64,000 nt of DNA. Origin: Synchiropus splendidus. Its lineage: Eukaryota > Chordata > Actinopteri > Syngnathiformes > Callionymidae. The stretch is from the NCBI RefSeq assembly GCF_027744825.2, contig NW_026527054.1:310001-374000 (forward strand), in the 5' to 3' direction. The position numbers were made by a program, and so were the translations under genes. Each line of letters opens with the position of its first letter. Position 1 is the stretch's first letter. Under the pieces are notes generated by a model. It was given only the letters and a program-made list of their open reading frames with translations. It had not been told where the DNA came from and did no database searches. Below, piece after piece: positions 50,489 through 63,000 of this stretch.

Positions 50489-50493
50489 AAGAC
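50489..50493 (+). repeat. Target-site duplication, right (AAGAC)
   Basis: Second copy of AAGAC. The interrupted monomer resumes here with CCTTTCTGCTATAATGG, exactly in phase with the part left of the element. Confidence 0.85.
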
Positions 50494-51539
50494 CCTTTCT
50501 GCTATAATGGGAATTGAAAATTTCATGTTCTGAAGCTTTCCTCCAAAGTTATGCCACAATGCAGAAAACGCGCTCACAGCCTGAGATAAGGTGGGTTCCG
50601 GAACGCCAAACATAAAAATGTTGATACTTTGGAAGAACACTTCAGACAGCTTAGATTTGATGTGCAACTACTAGAAAGACCCTTTCTGCTATAGTGGGAT
50701 TTGAAAATTTCATGTTCTGAATCTTCCCTGCAAAGTTATGGCACAATTCGTAAAACGCGTTTTCAGCCTGAGATAAGGTCGATTCCGGAACGCCAAACAT
50801 AAAAATGTTGATAACTTTGGAAAAACACTTCAGACAGCTTAGATTTGATGTGCAACTACTAGAAAGACCCTTTCTACTATAGTGGGAGGTGAAAATTTGA
50901 TGTTCTGAAGCTTCCCTGCAAAGTTATGAAACAATGTGTAAAAGACGTTTTCAGCCTGAGATAAGGTCGATTCTGGAACGCCAAACAAAAAAATGTTGAT
51001 AACTTTGGAAAAACACTTCAGACAGCTTAGATTTGATTTGCAACTATTAGAAACACCCTATATGCTATTGTGGGAGGTGAAAATTTCATGTACTGATGCA
51101 TCCCTGCAAAGTTATGGCACAATGCCGAAAAAGCGTTTTCAGCCTGAGATAAGGTTGATTCCGGAACGCCAAACATAAAAATGTTGATAACTTATGAAAG
51201 ACACTTCAGACTGCTTAGATTTGATGTGCAACTACTAGAAAGACCCTGTCTACTATAGCGGTAGGTGAAAATTTCATGTTCTGAGGCTTCCCTGCAAAGT
51301 TATGGCACAATGCAGAAAACACGTTTTCAGACTGAGATAAGGTGGGTTCCAGAACGGCAAACATAAAAATGTTGATAACTTTGGAAAAACATTTCAGACA
51401 GCTTAGATTTGATCTGCAACTACTTGAAAGACCCTTTCTGCGATAGTGGGAGGTGAAAATTTCATGTTCTGAAGCTTTATGCAAAGTTATGGCACAATGC
51501 GTAAAACCCGTTTTCAGCCTGAGATGAGGTCAATTCCGG

Positions 51540-53900
51540 AACGCCAAACATTAAAATGTTGATAACTTTTGAAAAAAAATTCAGACAGCTTAGATTTGAT
51601 GTACAACCACTAGAAAGACCTTTTCTGCTATAGCGCAAGTTTAAAATTTCATGTTCTGAAGCTTCCCTGCAAAGTTATGGCACAATGCAGAAAACGCGTT
51701 TTCAGACTGAGATAAGGTCGATTCCGGAACGCCAAACATAAAAATGTTGATAACTTTGGATAAACACTTCAGACAGCTTAGATTTGATGTGCAACTCCTA
51801 GAAAGACCATTTCTGCTATTGTGGGATGTGAAAATTTCATGTTCTGAATCTTGCCTGCAAAGTTATGGCACAATGCAGAAAACACGTCTTCAGCCTGAGA
51901 TAAGATAGATTCCGGTACGCCAAACATAAAAATGTTGATAACTTTGGAAAAACACTTCAGACTGCTTAGATTTTATGTGCAACTACTAGAAAGACCCTTT
52001 CTGATATAGTGGGTGGTGAAAATTCGATGATCTGAAGCTTCCCACCAAAGTTATGGCACAATGCGTAAAACGCGTTTTCAGCCTGAGATGCGGTAGATTC
52101 CGGAACGCCAAACATAAAAATGTTGATAACTTTGGAAAAACACTTCAGACAGCTGAGATTTGATGTGCAACTACAAGACAGACCCTTTCTGCTATAGTGG
52201 GAGGTGAAAATTTCATGTTCTGAAGCTTTATGCAAAGTTATGGCACAATGCGTAAAACGCGTTTTCAGCCTGAGATAAGGTGGGTTCCGGAACGCCAAAC
52301 ATAAAAATGTTGATAACTTTCGAAAAACACTTCAGAGAGCTTAGATTTGAAGTGCAACTACTAGAAAGACCCTTTCTGCTATAGTGGGAGGTGAAAATTT
52401 CATGTTCTGAAGCTTCCTTGCAAAGTTATGGCACAATGCAGAAAACGCATTGTCAGCCTGATATGAGGTGGGTTCAGGAACGAGGAACATAAAAATGTTG
52501 ATAACTTATGAAAGACACTTCAGACTGCTTAGATTTGATGTGCAACTACTAGAAAGACCCTTTCTACTATAGCGGTAGGTGAAAATTTCATGTTCTGAGG
52601 CTTCCCTGCAAAGTTATGGCACAATGCAGAAAACACGTTTTCAGATTGAGATAAGGTGGGTTCCAGAACGGCAAACATAAAAATGTTGATAACTTTGGAA
52701 AAACATTTCAGACAGCTTAGATTTGATCTGCAACTACTAGAAAGACCCTTTCTGCTATAGTGGGAGGTTAAAATTTCATATTCTGAAGTTTCCTGCAAAG
52801 TTATGGCACAATGCAGAAAACGTGTTTTCAGCTTGAGATAAGGTGGGTTCCCGAACGCCAAACGTAAAAATGTTGAAAAGTTTGGAAAAACACTTCGGAC
52901 AGCTTAGATTTGATCTGCCACTACTTGAAAGACCCTTTCTGTGATAGTGGGAGGTGAAAATTTCATGTTCTGAAGCTTTATGCAAAGTTATGGCACAATG
53001 CGTAAAACGCGTTTTCAGCCTGAGATAAGGTCAATTCCGGAACGCCAAACATTAAAATGTTGATAACTTTGGAAAAAAAATTCAGACAGCTTAGATTTGA
53101 TGTACAACCACTAGAAAGACCTTTTCTGCTATAGCGCAAGTTTAAAATTTCATGTTCTGAAGCTTCCCTGCAAAGTTATGGCACAATGCAGAAAACGCGT
53201 TTTCAGGCTGAGATAAGGTCGATTCCGGAACGCCAAACATAAAAATGTTGATAACTTTGGATAAACACTTCAGACAGCTTAGATTGGATGTGCAACTCCT
53301 AGAAAGACCATTTCTGCTATTGTGGGATGTGAAAATTTCATGTTCTGAATCTTGCCTGCAAAGTTATGGCACAATGCAGAAAACACGTCTTCAGCCTGAG
53401 ATAAGATAGATTCCGGTACGCCAAACATAAAAATGTTGATAACTTTGGAAAAACACTTGAGACTACTTAGATTTTATGTGCAACTACTAGAAAGACCCTT
53501 TCTGATATAGTGGGTGGTGAAAATTCGATGATCTGAAGCTTCCCACCAAAGTTATGGCACAATGCGTAAAACGCGTTTTCAGCCTGAGATGAGGTCGATT
53601 CCGGAACGCCAAACATAAAAATGTTGATAACTTTGGAAAAACACTTCAGACAGCTGAGATTTGATGTGCAACTACAAGACAGACCCTTTCTGCTATAGTG
53701 GGAGGTGAAAATTTCATGTTCTGAAGCTTTATGCAAAGTTATGGCACAATGCGTAAAACGCGTTTTAAGCCTGAGATAAGGTGGGCTCCGGAACGCCAAA
53801 CATAAAAATGTTGATAACTTTCGAAAAACACTTCAGAGAGCTTAGATTTGAAGTGCAACTACTAGAAAGACCCTTTCTACTATAGCGGGAGGTGAAAATT
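51540..53900 (+). repeat. About 1,501-bp (8-monomer) repeat, two copies, right block
   Basis: Monomers from about 51540-52400 recur at about 53041-53900 (offset 1501, 8 x 188 minus 3). They share CGCAAGTTTAAAATTTC, TGAATCTTGCCTGC and GATAAGATAGATTCC. A shorter offset of 1,314 (seven monomers) links 51215-51484 to 52529-52800, and one of 1,127 (six monomers) links part of 53.6-53.8 kb to 54.7-54.9 kb. Differences between copies are more frequent than in the left-block HORs, though not measured. Confidence 0.72.
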
Positions 53901-56889
53901 TCATGTTCTGAAGCTTCCCTGCAAAGTTACGGCACAATGCAGAAAACACATTTTCAGACTGTGATAAGGTGGGTTCCAGAACGCCAAATATAAAAATGTT
54001 GATAACTTTGGAAAAACATTTCAGACAGCTTAGGTTTGATCTGCAACTACTAGAAAGACCCTTTCTGTTATAGTGGGAGGTGAAAATGTCATGTTCTGAA
54101 GCTTCTCTGCAAAGTTATGGCACAATGCAGAAAACGCATTTTGAGCCTGAGATAAGGTCGATTCCCGAACGCCAAACATAAAAATGTTGATCACTTTTGA
54201 AAAACACGTCAGACAGCTTAGATTTGATGTGCAACTATTAGAAACACCCTACATGCTATAGTGGGAGGTGAAAATTCGATGTTCTGAAGCTTCCCTCCAA
54301 AGTTATTGCACAATGCGTAAAACGCATTTTCAGCCTGAGATAAGGTCGATTCCGGAACGCCAAACATAAAAATGTTGATAACTTTGGAGAAACACTTAAG
54401 ATAGCTTAGATTTGATGTGCAACTACTAGAAAGACCCTTTCTGCTATAGTGGGAGTTGAAATTTCGATGTTCTGAAGCTTCCCTGCAAAGTTATGGCACA
54501 ATGCGTAAAACGCATTTTCAGCCTGAGATAAGGTCGATTCAGGAACGCCAAACATAAAAAATATGATAACTTTTGAAATACACTTCAGACAGCTTAGATT
54601 TGATGTGCAAGTACTAGAAAGACCCTTTCTGCTATAGTGGGGGGTGAAAATTTCATCTTCTGAAGCTTCCCTGCAAAGTTATGGCACAATGCAGAAAACG
54701 GGTGTTCAGCCTGAGATGAGGTCGATTCCGGAACGCCAAACATAAAAATGTTGATAACTTTGGAAAAACACTTCAGACAGCTGAGATTTGATGTGCAACT
54801 ACAAGACAGACCCTTTCTGCTATAGTGGGAGGTGAAAATTTCATGTTCTGAAGCTTTATGCAAAGTTATGGCACAATGCGTAAAACGCGTTTTCAGCCTG
54901 AGATAAGGTGGGTTCCGGAACGCCAAACATAAAAATGTTGATAACTTTCGAAAAACACTTCAGACAGCTTAGATTTGAAGTGCAACTACTAGAAAGACCC
55001 TTTCTGCTATGGTGGGAGGTGAAAATTTCATGTTCTGAAGCTTTATGGAAAGTTATGGCACAATGCGTAAAACGCGTTTACAGCCTGAGATAAGGTGGGT
55101 TTCGGAACGCCAAACATAAAAGTGTTGATAACTTTCGAAAAACACTTCAGACAGCTTAGATGTGATGTGCAACTACTAGAAAGACCCTTTCTGCTATAGT
55201 GGGATGTTAAAATTTCATGTTCTGAAGCTTCCCTGCAAAGTTATGGCAAAATATGTAAAACGCGTTTTCAGGCTGAGATAAGGTGGGTTCCGGAACGCCA
55301 AACATAAAAATGATGATAACTGTAGAAAAACACTTCAAGACAGCTTAGATTTGATGTGCAACTACTAGAATGACCTTTTCTGCTCTAGTGGCAGGTTAAA
55401 ATTTCACGCTCTGAAACTTCCCTGCAAAGTTATGGCACAATGCAGAAAACGCGTTTTCAGCCTGAGATAAGGTGGGTTCCAGAACGCCAAACATAAAAAT
55501 GTTGATAACTTCTGAAAAACACTTCAGACAGCTTAGATTTGCTGTGTAAGTACAAGAAAGACCCTTTCAGCTATAGTGGGAGGTGAAAATTTCATATTCT
55601 GCAGCTTTCCTGCAAAGTTATGGCACAATGCAGAAAACCCGTTTTCAGCCTGAGATAAGGTGGGTTCCGGAACGCCAAACATAAAAATGTTGATAACTTT
55701 GGAAAAACACTTCAGACAGCTTAGATTTGATGTGCAACTACTAGAAAGACCCTTTCTGCTATAGTGGGAGGTGAAAATTTCATGTTCTGAAGCTTCCCTG
55801 CAAAGTTATGGCACAATGCAGAAAACGCGTTTTCAGCCTGAGATAAGGTGGGTTCCAGAACGCCAAACATAAAAATGTTGATAACTTTGGAAAAACACTT
55901 CAGACAGCTTAGATTTGATGTGCAACTCCTCGAAAGACCCTATCTGCTATAGTGGGAGGCGAACATTTCATGTTCTGAAGCATCCCTGCAAAGTTTTGCA
56001 ACAATGCAGGAAACGCGTTTTCAGCCTGAGATTAGGTGGGTTCCAGAACGCCAAACATAAAAATGTTGATAACTTTGGAAAAACACTTCAGACAGCTTAG
56101 ATTTGATGTGCAACTCCTAGAAAGACCCTTTTAGCTACAGTGGGAGGTGAAAATTTCATGTTCTGAAGCTTCCCTGCAAAGTTATGCCACAATGCAGGAA
56201 ATGCGTTTTCAGCCTGAGATAAGGTGGGTTCCGGAACGCCAAACATAAAAATGTTGATAACTTCAGAAAAACACTTCAAGACAGCTTAGATTTGATGTGC
56301 AACTACTAGAATGACCCTTTCTGCTATAGTGGGAGGTTAAAACTTCATGTTCTCAAGCTTCCCTGCAAAGTTATGGCACAATGCAGAAAACGCATTTTCA
56401 GCCAGAGATAAGGTCGATTCTGGAATGCCAAACATAAAAATGTTGATAACTTTGGAAAAAAAACTTCAGACAGCTTAGATTTGATGTGCAACTACTAGAA
56501 AGACCCCTTTTGCTATAGTGGGAGGTGAAAATTTCATGTTCTGAAGCTTCCCTGCAAAGTTAAGGCACAATGCAGAAAACGGGTTTTCAGCCTCAGATAA
56601 GGTCGATTCCTGAACGGCAAACATAAAAATGTTGATAACTTTCGAAAAACATTTCAGACAGCTTAGATTTGATGTGCAACTACTCGAAAGACCCTTTCTG
56701 CTATCGTGGGAGGTGAAAATTTCAGATTCTGAAGCTTCCCTGCAAAGTTATGGCACAATGCAGAAAACGAGTTTTCAGCATCACATAAGGTCGATTCCGG
56801 AACGCCAAACATAAAAATGTTGATATCTTTGGAAAAACACTTCAGACAGCTTAGATTTGATGTGCAACTACTGGAAAAAGCCTTTCTGC

Positions 56890-57230
56890 TATAGTGGGAG
56901 TTGAAAATTTCATGTTCTGAAGCTTCTCTGCAAAGTTATGGCACATTGCAGAAAACGCGTTTTCAGCCTGAGATAAGATCGATTCAGGAACGCCAAACAT
57001 AAAAATGTTGAAAACTTTCAAAAAACACTTAGACAGCTTAGATTTGATGTGCAAGTATGAGAAAGACCCCTTCTGTTATAATGGGAATTGAAAAGTTCAT
57101 GTTCTGAAGCTTCCCTCCAAAGTTATGGCACAATGCAAAAAAAGCGTTTACAGCCTGAGATAAGGTGGGTTCCGGAACGCCAAACATAAAAATGTTGATA
57201 ACTTTGGAAGAACACTTCAAACAGCATAGA
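56890..57230 (+). repeat. Paralogous empty site of the BEL insertion
   Basis: These two monomers match the monomer split by BEL. Left of AAGAC (57063-57067) both read TTGAAAACTTTCAAAAAACACTT and then GTGCAAGTA.GAGAAAGAC. Right of it both carry the rare ATAATGGGAATTG, CCTCCAAAG and GGAAGAACAC. The preceding monomer also matches (CACATTGCAGAAAACAC/GCG). No element is present here. Confidence 0.8.
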
Positions 57231-60099
57231 TTTGATGTGCAACTACTAGAAAGACCCTTCCTGCTATAGTGGGAGGTGAAAATTTCATGTTCTGAAGCTT
57301 CCCGGCAAAGTTGTGGCACAATGCAGAAAACGCTTTTTCAGCCTGAGATAAGGTCGATTCCGGAACGCCAAACATTAAAATGTGGATAACTTTGGAAAAA
57401 CACTTCAGACAGCTTTGATTTGATGTGCAAGTACTAGAAAGACCCTTTCTGCTATAGTGGGAGGTGAAAATTTCATGTTCTGAAGCTTCCCTGCAAAGTT
57501 ATGGCACAATGGAGAAAACGCGTTTTCAGCCTGAGATAAGGTGGGTTCCGGAACACCAAACATTAAAATGTTGATAACTTTGGAAAAACACTTCAGACAG
57601 CTTAGATTTGATGTGCAACTACAAGACAGACCCTTTCTGCAATAGCGGGAGGTTAAAATATCATATTCTGAAGCTTCCCTGCAAAGTTATGGCACAATGC
57701 AGAAAACGCGTTTTCAGCCTGAGATAAGGTCGATTCCGAAACGCCAAACATAAAAATGTTGATAACTTTCGAAAAACGCTTCAGACAGCTTAGATTTGAT
57801 ATGCAACTACTAGAAAGACCCTTTCTGCTATAGTGGGACGTGAAAATTTCATGTTCTGAAGCTTCCCTGCAAAGTTATGGCAAAATATGTAAAATGCGTT
57901 TTCAGACTGAGATAAGGTGGGTTCCGGAACGCCAAACATAAAAATGTTGATAACTTTAGAAAAACACTTCAAGACAGCTTAGATTAGATGTTCAACTACT
58001 AGAATGACCCTTTCTGCTATAGTGGGAAGTTAAAATTTCATGTTCTGAAGCTTCCCTGCAAAGTTGTGGCACAATGCAGAAAACGCGTTTTCGGCCTGAG
58101 ATAAGGTCGATTCAGGAACACCAAACATAAAAATGTTGAAAACTTTCGAAAAACACTTCAGACAGCTTAGATTTAATGTGCATCTACGAGAAAGACCCTT
58201 TCTGCTCTAGTGGGAGGTGAAAATTTTATGTTCTGAAGCTTCCCTGAGAAGTTTTGGCACAATGCAGAAAACGCGTTTTCGGCCTGAGATAAGGTCGATT
58301 CAGGAACGCCAAACATAAAAATGTTGATAACTTTGGAAATACACTACAGACATCTTAGATTTGATGTGCAACTACTAGAAAGACCCTATCTGCGATAGTG
58401 GGAGGCGAACATTTCATGTTCTGAACCTTCCCTGAAAAGTTATGGCACAATGCAGAAAACGCGTTTTCAGCCTGAGATTAGGTGGGTTCCAGAACGCCAA
58501 ACATAAAAATGTTGATAACCTTGGAAAAAAACTTCAGACAGCTTAGATTCGATGTGCAACTACTAGAAAGACCCTTTCGGCTATTGTGGGAGGTGAAAAT
58601 TTCATGTTCTGAAGCGTCCCTGCAAAGTTATGGCACAATGCGTAAAACGCGTTTTCAGCCTGAGATAAGGTTGATTCCGGAACGCCAAACATAAGAATGT
58701 TGATAACTTTGGAAAAACACTTCAGACAGCTTAGATTTGATGTGCAACTACTAGAAAGACCATTTCTGCTATAGTGGGATGTTAAAATTTCATGTTCTTA
58801 AGCTTCCCTGCAAAGTTTTGGCAAAATATGTAAAACGCGTTTTCAGACTGAGATAATTTGGGTTCCGCAACGCCAAACATAAAAATGTTGATAACTTTAG
58901 AAAAACAATTCAAGACAGCTTAGATTTGATGTGCAACTACTAGAACGACCTTTTCTGCTATAATGGGAGGTTAAAATTTCATGTTCTGAAGCTTCCCTGC
59001 AAAGTTATGGCACAATGCAGAAAACACGTTTTCAGCCGGAGAAAAGGTCGATTCCGAAACGCCAAACATAAAAATGTTGATAACTTTGGAAAAACACTTT
59101 CGACAGCTTAGATTTGATGTGCAACTACTAGAAAGACCCTTTTTGCTATAGTGGGAGGTTAAAATTTCATTTTCTGAAGCTTCCCTGCAAAGTTATGGCA
59201 CAATGCCTTAAACGCGTTTTCAGCCTGAGATGAGGTTGATTTCAGAACGCCAAACATAAAAATGTTGAGAACTTTAGAAAAACACTTCAGACAGCTAAGA
59301 TTTGATGTGCAACTACTAAAAAGACCCATTCTGCTATAGTGGGAGGTGAAATTTTCATGTTCTGAAGCTTCCCTGCAAAGTTATGGCACAATGCAGAAAA
59401 CGCGTTTTCGGCCTGAGATAAGGTCGATTCAGGAACACCAAACATAAAAATGTTGAAAACTTTCGAAAAACACTTCAGACAGCTTAGATTTGAAGTGCAA
59501 CTACTAGAAAGACCATTTCTGCTATAGTGGGATGTTAAAATTTCATGTTCTTAAGCTTCCCTGCAAAGTTATGGCAAGGTATGTAAAACGCGTTTTCAGA
59601 CTGAGATAAGGTGGGTTCCGGAACGCCAAACATAAAAATGTTGATAACTTTGGAAAAACACTTTCCACAGCTTAGATTTGATGTGCAACTACTAGAAAGA
59701 CCCTTTCTGCTATAGTGGGAGGTGAAAATTTTATGTCCTGAAGATTCCCTGCAAAGTTATAGCACAATGCAGAAAACGCGTGTTCAGCCTGAGATAAGGT
59801 GGGTTCCGGAACGCCAAACATAAGAATGTTGATAACTTTGGAAAAACACTTCAGACAACTTAGATTTGATGTGCAACTACCAGAAATACCCTTTCTACTG
59901 TAGTGGGAGGTGAAAATTTCATGTTCTGAAGCTTCCCTGCAAAGTTATGGCACAATGCAAAAAACGTGTTTTCAGCCTGAGATAAGGTGGGTTCCAGAAC
60001 GCCAAACATAAAAATGTTGATTACTTTGGAAAAACACGTCAGACAGCTTAGATTTGATGTGCAACTACTAGAAAGACCCTATCTGCTATAGTGGGAGGC

Positions 60100-63000
60100 G
60101 AACATTTCATGTTCTGAAGCTTCCCTGCAAAGTTATGGCACAATGCGTAAAATGCGTTTTCAGCCTGAGATAAGGTTGATTCCGGAACGCCAAACATAAG
60201 AATGTTGATAAGTTTGGAAAAACACTTCAGACAGCTTAGATTTGATGTGCAACTACTAGAAAGACCTTTTCTGCTATAATGGGAGGTTAAAATTTCATGT
60301 TCTGAAGCTTCCCTGCAAAGTTATGGCACAATGCAGAAAACACGTTTTCAGCCGGAGATAAGGTCGATTCCGAAACGCCAAGCATAAAAATGTTGATAAC
60401 TTTGGAAAAACACTTTCGACAGCTTAGATTTGATGTGCAACTACAAGAAAGACCCTTTCTGCTATAGTGGGACGTTAAAATTTCATTTTCTGAAGCTTCC
60501 CTGCAAAGTTATGCCACAATGCGTTAAACGCGTTTTCAGCCTGAGAAGAGGTTGATTTCAGAACGCCAAACATAAAAATGTTGAGAAGTTTAGAAAAACA
60601 CTTCAGACAGCTAAGATTTGATGTGCAACTACTAGAAAGACCCATTCTGCTATAGTGGGAGGTTAAAATTTCATGTTCTGAAGCTTCCCTGCAAAGTTAT
60701 GGCACAATGCAGAAAACACGTTTTCAGCCTGAGATAAGGTCGATTCCGGAACGCCAAACATAAAAATGTTGATAACTTTGGAAAAACACTTCAGACAGCT
60801 TAGATTTGATGTGCAACTACTAGAAAGACCATTTCTGATATAGTGGGATGTTAAAATTTCATGTTCTTAAGCTTCCCTGCAAAGTTATGGCAAAATATGT
60901 AAAACGCGTTTTCAGGTTGAGATAAGGTGGGTTCCGGAACGCCAAACATAAAAATGTTGATAACTTTAGAAAAACACGTCAAGACAGCTTAGATTTGATG
61001 TGCAACTACTAGAATGACCTTTTCTGCTATAATGGGAGGTTAAAATTTCATGTTCTGAAGCTTCCCTGCAAAGTTATGGCACAATGCGTTAAACGCGTTT
61101 TCAGCCTGAGATGAGGTTGATTTCAGAACGCCAAACATAAAAATGTTGAGAACTTTAGAAAAACACTTCAGACAGCTAAGATTTGATGTGCAACTACTAG
61201 AAAGACCCATTCTGCTATAGTGGGAGGTTAAAATTTCATGTTCTGAAGCTTCCCTGCAAAGTTATGGCACAATGCAGAAAACGCGTTTTCGGCCTGAGAT
61301 AAGGTCGATTCAGGAACACCAAACATAAAAATGTTGAAAACTTTCGAAAAACACTTCAGACAGCTTAGATTTGATGTGCAAATACTAGAAAGACCCTATC
61401 TGCTATAGTGGGAGGCGAACATTTCATGTTCTGAAGCTTCCCTGAATAGTTATGGCACAATGCAGAAAACGCGTTTTCAGCTTGAGCTAAGGTGGGTTCC
61501 AGAACGCCAAACATAAAAATGTTGATAACTTTGGAAAAACACTTCAGACAGCTTAGATTTGATGTGCAAATACTAGAAAGACCCTATCTGCTATAGTGGG
61601 AGGCGAACATTTCATGTTCTGAACCTTCCCTGAAAAGTTATGGCACAATGCAGAAAACGCGTTTTCAGCCTGAGATTAGGTGGGTTCCAGAACGCCAAAC
61701 ATAAAAATGTTGATAACTTTGGAAAAACACTTCAGACAGCTTAGATTTGATGTGCAACTAATAGAAAGACCCTTTCTGCTACAGTGGGAGTTGAAAATTT
61801 CATGTTCTGAAGCTTCCCTGCAAAGTTATGCCACAATGCAGGAAACGCGTTTTCAGCCTGAGATGAGGTTAATTTCAGAACGCCAAACATAAAAATGTTG
61901 AGAACTTTAGAAAAAAACTTCAGACAACTTAGATTTGATGTGCAACTACTAGAAAGACCCTTTCGGCTATTGTGGGAGGTGAAAATTTTATGTCCTGAAG
62001 ATTCCCTGCAAAGTTATAGCACAATGCAGAAAACGCGTGTTCAGCCTGAGATAAGGTGGGTTCCGGAACGCCAAACATAAGAATGTTGATAACTTTGGAA
62101 AAACACTTCAGACAACTTAGATTTGATGTGCAACTACTAGAAATACCCTTTCTGCTGTAGTGGGAGGTGAAAATTTCATGTTCTGAAGCTTCCCTGCAAA
62201 GTTATGGCACAATGCAGAAAACGTGTTTTCAGCCTGAGATAAGGTGGGTTCCAGAACGCCAAACATAAGAATGTTGATAACTTTGGAAAAACACTTCAGA
62301 CAGCTTAGGTTTGATGTGCAACTACTAGAAAGACCATTTCTGCTGTAGTGGGATGTTAAAATTTCATGTTCTTAAGCTTCCCTGCAAAGTTATGGCAAAA
62401 TATGTAAAACGCGTTTTCAGACTGAGATAAGGTGGGTTCCGGAACGCCAAACATAAAAATGTTGATAACTTTGGAAAAACACTTCAGACAACTTAGATTT
62501 GATGTGCAACGACTAGAAATACCCTTTCTGCTGTAGTGGGAGGTGAAAATTTCATGTTCTGAAGCTTCCCTGCAAAGTTATGGCACAATGCAGAAAACGT
62601 GTTTTCAGCCTGAGATAAGGTGGGTTCCAGAACGCCAAACATAAAAATGTTGATTACTTTGGAAAAACACTTCAGACAGCTTAGATTTGATGTGCAACTA
62701 CTAGAAAGACCCTATCTGCTATAGTGGGAGGCGAACATTTCATGTTCTGAAGCTTCCCTGCAAAGTTATGGCACAATGCGTTAAACGAGTTTTCAGCCTG
62801 AGAAGAGGTTGATTTCAGAATGCCAAACATAAAAATGTTGAGAACTTTAGAAAAACACTTCAGACAGCTAAGATTTGATGTGCAACTACTAGAAAGACCC
62901 ATTCTGCTATAGTGGGAGGTTAAAATTTCATGTTCTGAAGTTTCCCTGCAAAGTTATGGCACAATGCAGAAAACACGTTTTCAGCCTGAGATAAGGTCGA

